Shown: positions 1 through 14,355, counted from the first letter of the stretch. The stretch is DNA of 64,000 nt from Syngnathus acus (GCF_901709675.1 NC_051105.1:7868104-7932103); one strand, 5' to 3'. Notes: generated from the letters alone by a model not told the origin. Program-made: numbers and translations.

Positions 1-197
1 CACTCAGCATTAAGGGTTGGAATTGGGGGGTTAGATCACCAAATGATTCCCGAGCGCGGCACCGCTGCTGCTCACTGCTCCCCTCTCCCCCAGGGGATGG
101 ATCAAAATCACACGGGGATGGGTTAAATGCAGAGGACAAATTTCACCACACCCAGATGTGTGTGTGACGATCATTGGGACTTTAACTTTAACTTTTT
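1..197. mobile_element. SINE-type fish repeat (partial)
   Basis: The block contains the phrase gggatgggttaaatgcagag followed by a tail of ACTTTA repeats. I recognise this from memory as a very common interspersed repeat of percomorph fish genomes. Its left end is cut by the window. No coding potential is seen. Confidence 0.6.
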
Positions 198-369
198 TTA
201 AACAAACCACAAAATGATGAATTTTTTTTGCAAACCTTCCATTTGTGCCAGATTTCTGTCGTTTTTCATTGTGTTGACTATTTTGCAGAATCTGAGATAA
301 ACATAAATTGCACAATAATTTGAATGCCTGCATAATTGAGATATATGTGAGGTTTCACTGATGTGTTTG

Positions 370-370
370 C

Positions 371-401
<31 letters not shown>

Positions 402-403
402 TT
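370..403. repeat. (TTTA)n microsatellite
   Basis: Eight or so TTTA units run into the polypyrimidine side of the acceptor for the first visible sacsin-like exon. Length changes here could affect acceptor strength. Confidence 0.9.
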
Positions 404-410
404 TTACTAG

Positions 411-3400
411 GAGCTAATTCAAAATGCAGATGATGCTCAAGCCACCAATGTGACTTTTATCCATGATGAAAGAAGCTACGGAACTAAAAATCTTTGGACA
501 GACGGTCTGGGACAATTTCAAGGTAACCATGCTGAAGATGCTTTCGGGTCACGGCGGTTCACTCTTTGTATGACGTTATTGTAGATTTTTCTCCATTTGA
601 CTCTCTAAATGGGCCTAACAAAACTCCAGAGTTTACATAGAGACTTTCAGGCACAGGCCTTTTACCAAATATGTCATTGTTTACTGAAAAATGTGTTGTT
701 ATTTTTGTAAAGGGCCTGCCCTGTACAGCTACAACAATGCACCATTTAATGATGAAGACTGGGAAGGAATTCAGGCTGTTGGGAGGAGCGTCAAGCGCAA
801 TGACCCCACCACAGTCGGGAGGTTTGGCATTGGTTTCAACTCCGTTTACCACATAACAGGTAATGCCCTTCTCAGATGTTCTGCATAGTATCTTGGTGAC
901 AATTTTGTGGCAAGTTTATTGACAAAGGAGCATATCTTTGTTTACATGAACAGATGTTCCAAGTATATTCAGCTCTGGCTACCTTGGCATTTTGGATCCA
1001 CAAGAAAAAATATTTGGAGAAAGGCAAGGCGGTTTCCGTTGGTCGCTGGACGATGCCGAGCACCAAGAAGCTCTGATGAGAACTGGCGATCAGTTCCAAC
1101 CATTCCGAGACATCGTTACTCTCCTCAGCGGACAAGATTGGTCCAAAGTCATTGCAGAAGACCAGCACTTTGACGGGACGATTTTCAGATTCCCTTTGCG
1201 TGCGGAGGCATCGGACATCTCCGATAATTTGTACAACACGGATAAGGTCGTCATGCTTTTTGATAGCTTCATCGCTGATGCAGACTTGAGCCTGCTGTTT
1301 TTGAAAAATGTCACCACGGTGACCTTGATGCACATTGACGTCCATGGCTTTGTGAGCACAAGACTTGAAGTCAAGTCGTCAGCCTTCACCAAAGTCATTT
1401 TGGAAACCCAAGACGAGACGGTCATCGAGGGTTCCACCAGACTCAAAGTACTGACCATCAAATCCGAGCAGTGCAAAGAAACAAAGTGGCTTGTGACGAC
1501 ATGTACCATGAAGGAAGGAAATGTAACAGAGTTGGATAGCCTTGCAGAAAAGTTGAGCTTTCTCCCACAAGTTGACTTGGCGTTCCCTTGGGGTGAGACG
1601 AGGGCCGCCAGTCGGAGCCGTCTGAGCTGCTTTCTCCCGCTACCCAACAACGAAGGCAACAAGACAGGACTGCCGGTCCACATCAACGCCTGCTTTGGGC
1701 TCACAGACAACAGGAGACACATCAAGTGGCAGGAGGAAGATCAGCTACACGACGAACACGCCATATGGAATGAATTGCTGATGAAGGAGGTGCTGCCACA
1801 AGCATACCGCCTGATCATTCAAGACGCCGTCACACTTGCTCAAGAGGCAATTCTCCCCGTGTCTTCTGTGTATGATCTGTGGCCGGATCTCGATCAGATT
1901 CAAGACAAGGACAAATGGTATGCCATCGCCGTAGATGTCCTTCTGCAGTTGTTCCAAGAAAATGTGGCTGTGCTCTCGCTCGCCAGAGATGAAAGAGAGT
2001 TCATCGGTCCGTTGGAAGCAGTGCTCACCTGTTCTGGCCCAATGAGCCCTGACACACTGGCTGCCATTGGAAGAACGTTGCTTTCCTGTGGAGAGAATTT
2101 TGTAACGCTTCCATCCAATGTAGCGAGAGCCATAAAAATGGTTCACCCGCATGCCAACAGCCTAACATATGCCACTCCAGCATTCCTCAGGGAGGTCCTC
2201 CATCGCGTCGACATGCGGAATCTATCCAGAGATGACAAACTCTGTCTCCTGGAGTATGTTCTGAGTGATGGAAAATTCAGGGATCTCCAGAATCTTGCGC
2301 TTCTCCCACTCAGTGATGGTTCTTTTAGAGCTTTCACAAACAAAGAGGAGGACATTGCCTTGATTGACAGCAAGGAATTTCCAAGGTAATTCAAGACTAC
2401 GCTTCGGATCCTCGCTGCCTCGTTAGTTATGGCTGTTTTTCTCAAATGTTCATAGTATAAATGGGAGATTAATTAATAAGGGAGCTAAGAACGCGAAATA
2501 TGAAATATTTAAAATAGAAAAATTGGTCATTCTCCATTGTCGATCCTTCATCAGTCAGTAAATGCCTGCACAGCCGTAGAAAAATAATCATTTGCATTCG
2601 CTTGGATAGTTTGTAGTTTGCTGTGGTGTGGAAATACATTGCATCCATTTTTCTTTATCGTAATGTGAGATATGATGTCCATTTGTTCTACATGAATACC
2701 ATAGCGAACAAAAATTCTCTATTCTCTGCAGAACCTTGCTACCATTTTGTAAACACCTCTTCATCCCGGATAATTTGAGCCCGGACTCCACTGCTCGCTT
2801 GAAGCAACTGGCTTATGAAAGTAAGACATTTAATCTTATTTTCATCTTCCCAATGTCTATATTTATATTTTTGTTGTCCTTCCGCAGATTTATTCCAGAT
2901 AAAGAACATTGATGCAGATCAGGTGGCACAGTACACCAGAAGGTATTTGCCCAAGGACTGGAAGGACTTGAACACAGCACTCGTGAGCTGGGACGTCAAC
3001 AAACATCTGCATCCACCTTTGGATTGGCTCCAAGAATTCTGGAGGTTTCTCAACATTCACTTTACAGAGTTAAGCAATTTCATTGACATTCCACTGATAC
3101 CCGTGGATCCGCTCTCTTCCAATCAGTCTGTATTACTCGCTAAACTGAATCCAAAGACAACTCTTGTTTTTCACCAAAGGAGGCAGATCAGCTTGCCGGA
3201 TAAAATAGCTGAGTTGGTGAAAAATGTTGGTGGTACAGTGGTGAGGGGAAATGAATGGCTCAAGCATGATGACCTTGATTCTTTTGTGCTGTGTCCATCT
3301 CCAAGAAGTGTTATGACTATCTTGATGAATGTCGAGTATCCGCATCTCATCAAAGAACTCCAGACCACATGTCCCGGCACTCGAGAAGAATTGAAGGGAT

Positions 3401-6400
3401 ATCTCTCTGGTCTGGATTCGCTCTCAAATTACGAGAAGGATCTCCTCTCTAAGGTGCCTCTGTTTGAAAATACTAAAGGTGTGCCTCTCCCAGCGCACTC
3501 CAAAAAAGCCGTGCTTTTAGGTTGCCACCCAAACCTACCCAAGGATCTACCGATGCCTGAATCAATACTCCAATGTAAAACTGAAACTGATCGCAGACTC
3601 TTGCATTTGCTCAACGTTAATCTTTTGGACACAGCTCAAGCAGCTCTTCTTCTGATTGATAACATTAAAGTCAAAGCATGCAGCAAAAAGGACACTAAAA
3701 AGATCATGACTTGGATTTTACAACACGGCAGTATCCTTTTCTCCCAAAATGAGAACTTAAAACACAGCTGTAAAGAATTGAGCTTCATGGAAGTCAACGG
3801 AGTGCTAAAAAAGGCCTCACACTTCCTTCATCCAGGACTTCAAAATTCCCAAATGATTTTCGACAGAGATTTCTTCCCCCCTTCTCCATACGTGCAAACA
3901 GCCCAGATGCTCGAGACCCTAACGCATCTTGGTATGATAAACAGAGAAGCGGATGTGCCCCCTGAGCACTTACTGCACGCTGCTGAGCTGATCAGCAAGC
4001 AGCAAGCTAACCCGCAGACTTTCAGCAGAGCTCAGGCGCTCTTAACCATGCTCGATGCTCACAGTCTCCTGGATAGGTTTTCTGATGAGCAGCTTAACGG
4101 CCTTAAAATGCTGAAATGGATTCCATGTGCTGATCCTAGTAACAGCACAGGCAGGATTTCACTCTTCTGCCCTCACGAAATAAGGCACTCTCAGTTTGAG
4201 GATATTGTTGGTCGTGTCATGCCTCTTATTGGAAGCCTGAGTGACAGAGGCAGCCACAAACTTGGTCTCAAATGCCTGCCCCCACCAGAGAAAGTGAGAA
4301 ACAATTTGTTTGTCTTGATTGGAGATACAGACAAAATGGATGATCCCGACACAAATGGAGATTTCAAAAGGAGGTTGCACAGTATTTACCAACACATGCA
4401 AGATCACATTTCTGACTTTGCAGCTTTAATTGATCAAAACAAGTCTTGGCTGTGGTGCGGTGACCAGTTTGTTTCCCCACAGGATTTGGTTATAGACTAC
4501 CCAGACAATCTAGATTTGAGCTCGTGGGTGAGGAAATTACCTAAGGAGTTCCTACCATACAAGATGCTCCTGAAGAAATTTGGTCTGAGATCATTGCTTT
4601 CACAGCGCGACATTGTTGACATTCTCCATTCCATCATGAACAGCATTGAATTGAGAGAGATGCCAACTGCAAGGCCCTCTGAGATTAAAGTCTCTATAGA
4701 AATTATCAAATGGATATGGAAGGAAAAGATGGTGATTCAGGAGGACATCCCAGTGCCAGTCATCACACAAGAGGGTCAGTGTACCCTTAAACCACTCTCG
4801 ACGGCTGCTTTCTGTGATTTGAGCAAAAAAAGTTTGGAGGGGATTCAATACAGCAAAGATCAAGTGCATGTCCTACACGAGGAGATTCCAAAAGCTGCTG
4901 CTGAATGGTTCAACATGCGGTTCCTTAGTACGCACATCCTCGATCCCGAGCTTATCGGGATTGAGCAGTGTGGACAATCTGAGCCCATCACAATGAGGAT
5001 CAAAAACATTCTCAAAGAGTATGATGAAGAAGGCGATCTCTTCAAAGAGCTCATTCAAAATGCAGAAGATGCTGGAGCAGACTCTTGCAAATTCTTGGTG
5101 GATTTCAGAGTACACAAGAGTCCCCCTGAACACCTCATAGATCCCGGCATGGCCCGTTGTCAGGGCCCTTGCCTTTGGTCATTCAATAATGAGACATTCA
5201 CAGATGAGGATTGGGAAAATATTGTGAGAGTGGGCTCTGCTTCAAAAGAACACAAGGTGGGAAAGATTGGCAAGTTTGGACTTGGATTCAACACTGTGTA
5301 TCATGTGACAGATATTCCTTCAGTCCTAAGTGGAAACAAACTCCTTATACTTGATCCAAATGTGACTCACCTGAAAAAGATAATCAGAAACAAATCAAAT
5401 CCTGGAATCAAGCTGGACCTCTCTCAAAAACAACAGTTCCATTGTTTCCCTGGTCAGTTTGGACCATATGAAAACATTTTTGACTGTACTTTCAGCGCAT
5501 ATGGTCCTCCACAGCCTTATGAAGGTACCCTCATCAAACTTCCTTTCCGAACCAAGGAAGAGGCACGCGAGTCCGAGATAAGCACCAAAGTCTATGACGA
5601 GCACAGTATTGTCTCTTTTCAGCAAGAGTTCACAAACTATTCTCAAACACATATCCTGTTCCTGAAGCACATTAACACGTTGTCTTTGCAAAACATCTCA
5701 AACCATGCAGCGACTCCTCCAAGAGATGAGGAAATACAAACCGTCCTCACTGTCACCAAAACTACTCTGAGTGCAATACAAATTCCCGACAAGAGTCGTA
5801 GGTCAGTGCAGATTAAAGCTGAAAATGTATTGCTGAAACGTGGTGAGGATTGCAAAAACGTTATCGACTGCTGTACCGTCTACATTGTCCAACTAAGCAG
5901 TGAAAAATCTGGTAGAAAGCAAAGTCAGGCTTGGCTGGTGCACAACTGCTTTGGGACAAAGGAGTCTTTAAAAATGGCCCTCCAACAGGACAACCAAGTC
6001 AAGTTCTCCTTGCCGATCGGGGGAATCGCCGTGCCTTTGCAAAAAGATCCAGGAAGCGGAACGTTTTCCGCACCGGAAACCAAACTAAATGGTCAGGCAT
6101 TTTGCTTCCTCCCACTTGCCATTCACACAGGACTTCCAGTCAATGTGAATGGAACATTTGCGGTAACAAGTAATCGGAAAGGTCTCTGGGAAAGTGGGGT
6201 GAAGTATGGCTGGAACAAAGCTCTTCTTCAGGATCCCACCGTGACCGCATATGTTACAGCACTTTTGGTATTAAAGGACATGTCGAAAAACGGCCAACTG
6301 AAAAGGTACTCTTATCACACCTTCTGGCCTGATAGGGAAAAAGTCAACAACGCATTCAAACCTTTGGTTGATGGCTTTTACGCCACCATCACCCAGAAGC

Positions 6401-9400
6401 AAATGGCTCCAGAGGTCTTCTGTGATGGCAAAAAATGGTGTTCGGTGAACGGTGCCATATTTCTACACGAAAGTATCGAAGAAGATAAAAAGATCCACAC
6501 ACTTGTAATGCGGGTCTGTCAGAAACATATCAAAGAACCAAACTGTGTCGTTTCTCTTCCACTCTGGTTGAGAAATAGCTTTAACCAGAGTGGCCTTCAG
6601 AACGTTTTGCAGGAGAAAACATGGAAGTGGGAGAGGTTTTATCAAGATGTGGTATTTGAGAACCTTGCCACCCTGGACACTGAGAGTAGAGATACTCTTT
6701 TGTTACATGCCATTGACCTTAACTCAAAGGAAATTGACCATCTATTGATCAAGTATCCGTGCATCCCCACAATGGATGGACGCCTCCAGCATATCAAGAA
6801 ACTTGTGAATCCATCAGGCAAACTGTCTTGTCTTTTTGAAAACGAACAGGGGAGATTGCTTGGAGGCACAGAGACTGATTTCCGCTCCCCAAGGAGGCTT
6901 CAACGTCTGCTGGAGCTTGGAATGGCAAACGACCACCTTCCACTGGAGGCTATTGTTGAGAAAGCAGAAACAATCCAAACATTTTGGAAGGCTGACCAAA
7001 AAAAAGCATACGGTTGTTTGAAGTGCCTTCTTGAACTCATCAAGGATCACATGAATGACAAAGACTCTCGCCACTGGCAAACTTTAAGAACGATCCCATT
7101 TCTCCCAGCATTTCATCACTGTGGTCCAAATTCAGTCCTAAAAAGGCCAGTTGATATTTTCAATGAAAAATGCTCACTGCTCGTTAACAAAACACAACCC
7201 GTGCTGGATCATTCTGGCCTGAACATACATGTTACCGATCCTATCCTACAAATACTAGGGATCCGCGACACCCCAGTACCTGAAATGGTGCTCCAGCAGC
7301 TACAGGAAACACAGAAGCAATCACAAACCACGGACAAATCCAAGCTTCACGCGATTGTCAATGAATGCTACAAATTTCTGGATAGATACCTCTATGAATC
7401 AAAGACATCAACATTCATTTCTGAGAGGGCTAATTCATTTCCATTCATTTTTGATGGCAATACTTTTGTCAACGTGAACCGTGTGGCTGTCAAAGGGCAA
7501 TTTGATGCAAAGCCCTATCTCCACGCACTTACTCCTGCCTTTGCCAGTTTCCGCAATCTCTGGCAGAGTGTTGGTGTTGCAGATACGTTCACTCTCCATC
7601 AATTTCTTACTGTGCTTCAGGAAGTTCATTCGAAACATGGAGACAAACCCTTGCCAAAGAATGATCTCAAGATTTGTCTTACAATTTTACAACAAGGCAT
7701 TTACGATGCCAACGAGAAGACCACAAGCGATTGTCTCATACCCAATGAAAATGGGGTTTTGGTACCTGCCGGCCAGCTCTTTTTTAATGACAGCCCATGG
7801 ATGCCAGTTACCACGGATATTACGCTCTGCCACAAACATATCCCACGTGGAATGGCACTCCATTTTGGAATCAAAACTACCAGACATCACACTCTGGAGA
7901 ACAAGGCAGTATCCCTCAATAACTCTCAATATCCCTCAAAACATTCTTTTCCATTTGCGCAGAAAGAGGAACTCACAGTTCGAATTAAAAACATCATTTC
8001 GGCCTATCCAGCAAAGAAAGATATCCTCAAAGAGCTCATCCAAAATGCCGATGATGCAGAGGCTACGGAAATTCATTTTGTTTTGGACAGACGACAGCAT
8101 GGCACTGAAAAAACCTTTGGAGAGAAATGGAACGAGCTACAGGGCCCAGCGCTGTGCGTCTTCAACAACAGCGTGTTTTCAGATGCAGACCTGGCTGGCA
8201 TTCAGCAGCTGGGAACTGGAGGAAAGCGCCATCATCCAGGGAAAATTGGAAAATATGGACTTGGATTCAATTCTGTCTATCATCTAACTGATTGCCCGTC
8301 AATCCTCACTGGAGATCACTTCCTAGGCATTTTAGATCCCAATGAATTTTACATCGAAAGCCAAAATGAGCATATGCGTCAGGGCATTGGCTATGAAGTT
8401 GATGACAAGCTCAAGGAGATGTTCAAAGATGTTTACAATTCCTATCTTCCAGACAAATTTTCTCTAAAAGGCGGAACCATGATTCGGTTGCCTCTAAGGA
8501 CTCCTTCCATGGCAGAGGTCTCGAAAATATCACAACGGGAAGTGACTGAGGAGGACTTGAGAGAGCTGCGTACTGCCCTATTCGCAGACCCTGAAGGGCT
8601 CATTCTGTTTCTGAAAAATATCCGCAAAGTCGAGCTCCATGAAATCAACGATCATTCAAAGAAATTCCGAACAATCTATGCAGTTGAAAAGAATACACCG
8701 CAAAGAGAACAAGAGGCTGGCGTGAGGTCCCTTCAAAATGCTGGAGTTTCAGTCCCATGTAAGGAAATTTATGAAACAATGATTTCAACCTCAAACAAAA
8801 GACAAAGTAAATGGGTAATTGCTGAGCAAATTAGCACATTGCAGTCCTCTGATGGAGAAGGAAAATATGCACGAGCAACAGTCGCGGCACGTATGAGCCC
8901 AAGAGGACTGCACAATGATTTCATAGGAAGAGCCTTTTGTTTACTTCCTCTGCCAGGCACCACTGGTCTACCGGTGCACATCAACGGAGACTTTGAGGTC
9001 GATTCTGCCAGGAAAAACCTTTGGAAAGAAGATGCAGTGAGTCTGAAAACAAATTGGAATGAATCCTTGAAAAACAACGTCATTGCGCCACTGTATGCAG
9101 ATCTCCTTCATTACATCAGCCAAACCATTTTAGTGAAGACAGATAGTCCTGACAAAATGAAGGCACGTTTTTCAGAATCATACCTGTGTTTCTGGCCGAC
9201 AGTGTCTGAAGATGTTAGTCAGGAATGGCATGAAATGATACATGAGGTGTACAGATCAATTAGCAAACGAGGCCTTGATGTCATTCCAGTGTTGCAGTGC
9301 ACAAAACAAGTAACTGTCCATCCACCCAACCATCATCTCCCGCTTATCCAGGGTCGGGTCGCGGGGGCACCAGCTTTAGGAGGGACTCCCAGACTTCCCT

Positions 9401-12400
9401 CTCTCACTAAGCCATTCACTCTTATCACTGAATATTCTATCAAGTGGAAGCATGTAAGAGAAACCACACCAACGACTGTACCCTACTTGGAATCCTCCAC
9501 TAAGGAGGTAAATGAAATTTTGAGGGACCTTGGCATGGCTTTGGTTCCCCTCTTCAGTGAAACGAAGAGGATATGGGAAGGTTTCAGAAGTGCTGGCATT
9601 CCCGTCCAAGATGTAAACCCTTCAAATGTGCGGACCTTCTTGAGAGCAAAGTCTGTTCATAATCCAAAGCAAACAAGCAAGGAGTTACCACTGCCTGTGA
9701 AAGACACGCTGATCCTTAATCCGGAAAGATGCACAGAGCTCCTTCGTTTCTGCCTAAGTGATATCCGCCATGAAACGATCGCCGAAGAGAATCTTGCTCT
9801 TCTCAACGGGCTTCCTCTTCTCCTCACAGCAGATGAGATTTTGAGGGTGTTTGACAACACATCACCAAAGATGATCTCCCCGTACACCAGTCTGTTCTCT
9901 GGCTACGAGCACAATTTTGTACATTATAAGACAAACCGTGAGTTTCTGGAGGTGCTAAAAGCCCTGAGCCTTGCCAGCAAGTTGACGGTTCCTGGTGCTT
10001 TCCCATGGTTGAAGGACTTGATTGAACAGAATCTCGACAAGTGTGAGCTTGACCCACAACGAGGTCTTTATGTTCCAGGGAAGGAAAGGTTGGCCTGGCT
10101 GAAATTGCTGTGGAAGTTCCTATTAAGCAACATGGAAACTCAAAGTTCAAGCGACAATCAACATTGCTCATTACAAACTGTGAAGGACCTCTTGGGTGAC
10201 TTCTGCATTTTAGTTGTTGTGTGCCCAAGATCAAACAAGCGCCTCCTTCTAAGAATGAAAGACATGCCCAGTGTCATTTTATTCAGATTGAAGAATTACA
10301 CAATGGAAATCCTGTTCAAACTCGGTTTCATGAAGCTTGACTTTTCCTTTTTTATCGATGTTGACCGTACCAAATCTTCACTTCTGCCACCCGAACTAAT
10401 GAATGTGGATGACAAAAGTTCTGTACTGAGCCAAGTCGCGAGTATAAGCCACTCAGAATTTGACCAGCTTTCTTCGGATGACATGAGAGAACTTCAAACT
10501 TTCCTGCAGGCCGGTCAGACCATAAATTGTCCGGAGTATCAGAACAAGCTCCGGTCGCTGCCACTATTTGAAACAATACACGGCAATCGAGTGAGGATCG
10601 ATGGCAAAAAAGTGGTTTACATTCTCGACATGAGACCACAGTCACTGACTCGATTCCCTGACTTGTTGAAATCTGCCAAGATAATTTTTCTCAAAAACAA
10701 TCCTGAGAACATCAGTCTGTCTCGAAGTTTGAAGATTGAGATCTTGAATGAGCTGCAATATTTCATGAGGGTCATTCTGCCTGCCGTGCATAGTCTCTCG
10801 GAGCATCAAAAGCTTCAGTGCCTCAAACTGTTACTCTCACTGGGAAATCTTGATCACGGTCAGCACAAGTCCACCATAATTTCCCAACTGAAGGTGGTAC
10901 CAATGATTGTCAACGCTGAGGGCCAAATGTTACCAGTCTCTTACTTCTTTGATGACAGAGTTGCCTTGTATCAGGCAATGTTACCTCAAAAAAGATTTGT
11001 GCCTGAGAGTACTTTGGCTGAGTTGTGCCAAGGAAACGAATCCCATAATGAAGCAGTACGGCAGCTACTCAAGGATCTTGGAATGAAGCACGTTGTGTCC
11101 AAAGCCGAGATCGTACAATTTGCAGGGTGCATAGAGTCGATAGCTGAGACAGAGGGTTACTCTCAGGAGCTGCGAGAGAAATCCATCCTAGTTCTCGAAG
11201 AGGCTTTGAGGCTCGCAAGAGTTGAGAAAACATTGCTGGCCAGCATAACCAACATCAAGTTCATTTTTCCTGTCAAAGTAAAAACAGAACTGTGTGATTA
11301 TCATTTGCCATTTGCCCCAGAGACCACCGCTGTTCAAATCAACGGCTCTTTAGTTGATCGGTATGACAAAGAACAAGAACTGATTTGGTCTTCGATGCCA
11401 ATCATACAGCTACCAATAATTTTGTCAACGTCAGACCTGGAAAATATCACAAAAGCAGGAGCTCATGGACAACCGCCTGCAAATTGTGTAACCAGAAACT
11501 TGTTAAACATCTGCCAGTCACCTTGTGAAACAGACGCTCAGATCAAAACCCGTGCAACTGTCTTTCGATGTTGCTATGGCTACTTGCAAAACATCAACTT
11601 TGACAGCCGATCACTGAATGGTGTCCCGCTCGTGTTGGTCGAAAACGATACAAAAGTGGTGAGACCGGAAAATGTTGCCCTTTCCCTCCCCTATGAACCT
11701 GACTTTAGGCCATATTTGTACAAAATTCCTACAAATGACTTTGGGTTTTGGCCATTCTTCAAGAAGGTTGGTGCGAAGGAGGAACCAACAATAGTGCAGT
11801 ACTGTAATGTTCTGGCAGCAGTCAACGCTGATTCCAGTGCGAAAAGCCGTTTGAACCATAACCAAAAACGATCGGCTGAACGAGCTGTGGAGCAGTTGTT
11901 TCGGATACTTCTAAAGAAGCCCAACCAATCGATGGACACTGTAAAGACGTTGTACCTGCCAGCTCTAAATGGAAAACTCTACCCATCACATGCATTGTAC
12001 TTCAACAACACGGCGATTGACCCCCAACGGTTGGAAGCATCACTGGAGGAAGACTTCCTTTTGCTTGACAATCTCAGTACATGTCATTTGGGCACCGACA
12101 TCTACGAGCATTGTCGACTGCTGCAATTGCTGCCCCAAAGGCTCCAACCTAAAAAGTTGTCAGAGGTCACAGAAGAAAAAGCGGTGGAATCGCACATGCA
12201 ACTTTGTGAGCTTAATCAGGCCTGCGAGTTTCGTGGCTGGTTTGACAAACACCTGACGTCGAGTGCATTCACACACGGACTGATATGTCTTATGAGAGAG
12301 AAGTCAAAAGGAAAAACAACCCAAGAGGAGGCTGAGGACATTTGTAAGAATATATTCGGCAGCATTCAGATTGTGTGTTGCACGAACCTGATGAAGGAGC

Positions 12401-13128
12401 TGTGGCTGAAAGACCGAGCTCTGAAGAACACGGAATGCGAGACCGAGATTTTTGCCCAAAAAGTTCAAAGAGGTTACATCTTTTACATCAAACACAATGA
12501 CGTCATGCTCCCAAAAACCTTAAATGAAGTGAATATGACTTTGACGTCGGTAATCAACTCTTTGTTAGGAAACAGAATTTCATCAGAGCACCTCCTGGTC
12601 CTCGGCCAGCTCCTCCTGTGCGACAACCTGCAAGATGTTCGTAAAACTCTGGCCAAGAATGGGATCCCCGACAGTGTTGATGCCAAAAGTTTTCTCGCCA
12701 GCCAGCAGGCCCCGAAAGGAGAGATTTCAGAAGAGTGGCACGATTCCTTAGACATGAACGTCTTGAACAACTTTGAAGAAGGAGAGTGTGTCGCTTACCA
12801 CGTTAACAACAAGTACATTTATGCAGTCATTGTGGAAGTACTACCTCCACAATCCGGACCTTACTCGCAGAGGTACAAGATAAGATGTCTTGATGGCACA
12901 ATTTCAGGCATGGCTGAAAAAGTCTCACACTACAACGCCGTGCTAAGCGACCTGCCCCACAACGTGGCCCAGTTGCGGACTTTTGGTGTGGATGCTAAAA
13001 GGACACAATATCCCAACCGCCATCCTTTCCCTCGCATTCCAAATGAAAGCTTCCGTTCGGCCAATGTGATTGCGGCACTGAACACAGCAACTGAGCTTTT
13101 GGCTGCTGTGGAATCGTATGTGAACTAA
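411..13128 (+). CDS. Sacsin-like giant protein (5' partial), J-domain-less paralogue
   Basis: Sacsins are giant Hsp70/Hsp90-linked chaperone-like proteins that affect intermediate filaments and mitochondria. Five exons are visible: 411-522, 713-859, 954-2385, 2732-2820 and 2888-13128, all GT/AG with matching phases and about 4006 residues; the N-terminal exons lie left of the window. The last exon, over 10 kb, matches the giant terminal exon of SACS. There are three sacsin repeats with Hsp90-type ATP folds. Each has an ELIQNADDA-like N-box (411-440, 5047-5076, 8032-8061) and a GxxGxGFNxVYH loop (about 820-855, 5269-5304, 8248-8283). The C-terminus is odd: the DnaJ domain and first half of HEPN are absent, and the sequence passes directly into the HEPN second half ([22 protein letters not shown]). 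No frameshift is seen, so this looks like a functional paralogue rather than true sacs. The in-frame codon at 2815 lies in an intron and is not the start. Confidence 0.93.
4980..6400 (+). other. Second sacsin repeat (Hsp90-like ATPase region)
   Basis: This part of the terminal exon encodes the second sacsin internal repeat. It opens with an [11 protein letters not shown]-type leader, then the N-box [10 protein letters not shown], a [15 protein letters not shown] glycine loop, and a segment reading [25 protein letters not shown], which is the family's conserved middle motif. The ATP-site motifs are intact. The third repeat at about 7960-9300 has the same order of motifs. Confidence 0.85.
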
Positions 13129-13384
13129 AACTCCACAATGAACATGCATCATATATTCTACACCTTCCTTTGTTTACGCTTTCCAATTCAGTGGACCAAT
13201 TCCATTTACTAGTGTTAACTCACTCAGAATTAGACAACTGTTTTGTATGACTGCAGTCATGATATATGTCTTTGTCACATTGCCATTTTCTGTCACATTT
13301 ATATGTTATTGAGTTAAACGGATTTTTAGCTAGATGATTGTAATTCTTGTAAAAAAAAAAAAAAAAAATTACCTAGCCTTCTTT

Positions 13385-13390
13385 AATAAA
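13385..13390 (+). terminator. Poly(A) signal of the sacsin-like gene
   Basis: AATAAA lies 257 bp after the stop codon, shortly followed by a GT-rich stretch (tgtgttttgg). It is the first canonical signal downstream of the coding end. Confidence 0.7.
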
Positions 13391-14355
13391 TGGACCATCT
13401 GACAAATGTGTTTTGGAGTCTAATGTTCAATATTTGCAAAACCCAAATCCACCACACTTGTTCATGTGGCAAAATGTTACAGTAAAATGAGACATACAAC
13501 ATCATAAATGTAATTAATACTGCCTTCATCTGGTAAAAATCTTTTGTCATTACAAGTGCTCACTTATTGTCTTTTTTTAAACACAAAGTGAGACGTGGAC
13601 CAATGTCCTTTAAGACTGTATTCAACCACAACAAGGTTAAGTTAAAATTGTTATTTTATTCATTAAGAAATCCTGTTATGAAAATAATGACACCTTACCG
13701 TATACTGGAGAAAATGTATTTCCACGTAATACAACACGTGACATCTCGCAGTCACCTCAGCAGAACGCTCCTCTGCTAGTTTGTTTGCTTCCTATTCATT
13801 TGTCCTATAAAAAGATGCACTTTGTATCCTTTCCTCGCCATCTTGAGTCCATCTCAGATTGTTTGCGAGGGACAATTTTCACATATTTTGCAGATTCAGT
13901 CTTTGTTATGTCGCCCCACGTCTATTAGTCATTTTTGTTAAACCTGTACATACTTGCAGCATGCTCAAGGCCTGTTTGAGGCAAAGAAGCAAAAAAAAAA
14001 AATCATGGGAATCCTGACAAAGAGGGGAAGCACATGCAATCATTACTTAATGTTATGGCACCGAAAACAAAGGCTGTGAACATTTTACATCAAATTGCCA
14101 TTTGCGCAATAAACTTTATCAAATAATTTATCAAAGTTTGTAGTATGGACAAAGTACACTCTCCGCAAAAAGTTCAGAATTAACCCAAAAAACACACGAA
14201 CCTTTACAGATGAACTTGACCTTCTCAAAACTTGTTTTCATTGGGTAGATTTTGCACAATTACTCTAACAAGGCGCAGATCAGCAAAATTGATCCAAAAA
14301 GTCTGTCAGCCATAAACTGATTTTTTTTTTTCTCAATTAGAATTGGTATTTAAAC

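Larger units (their letters stand above)
1..410. other. Intron of the sacsin-like gene with a SINE and a (TTTA)n tract
   Basis: No coding sequence is seen here. Positions 1 to about 197 are a SINE-like repeat fragment cut by the window edge, and about 370-403 is a TTTA microsatellite directly before the acceptor at 409-410 (ttttactag). Confidence 0.75.

Noticed and set aside
2815-2887. Start codon for a separate 3437-residue protein at 2815
   Set aside because: The ATG lies at the end of exon 4 and the frame runs through the 2821-2887 intron (gtaaga donor, tccgcag acceptor). Upstream exons continue the sacsin-like protein, so this is one gene.
3133-13186. Numerous antisense frames of 60-136 residues inside the sacsin-like exon
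   Set aside because: They are expected by chance opposite a 10-kb coding exon; none shows a known domain.
13800-13960. TATAAAAAG box as a promoter of a gene between sacsin-like and dip2b
   Set aside because: No coding exon, splice set or CpG enrichment follows before the dip2b 3' end.
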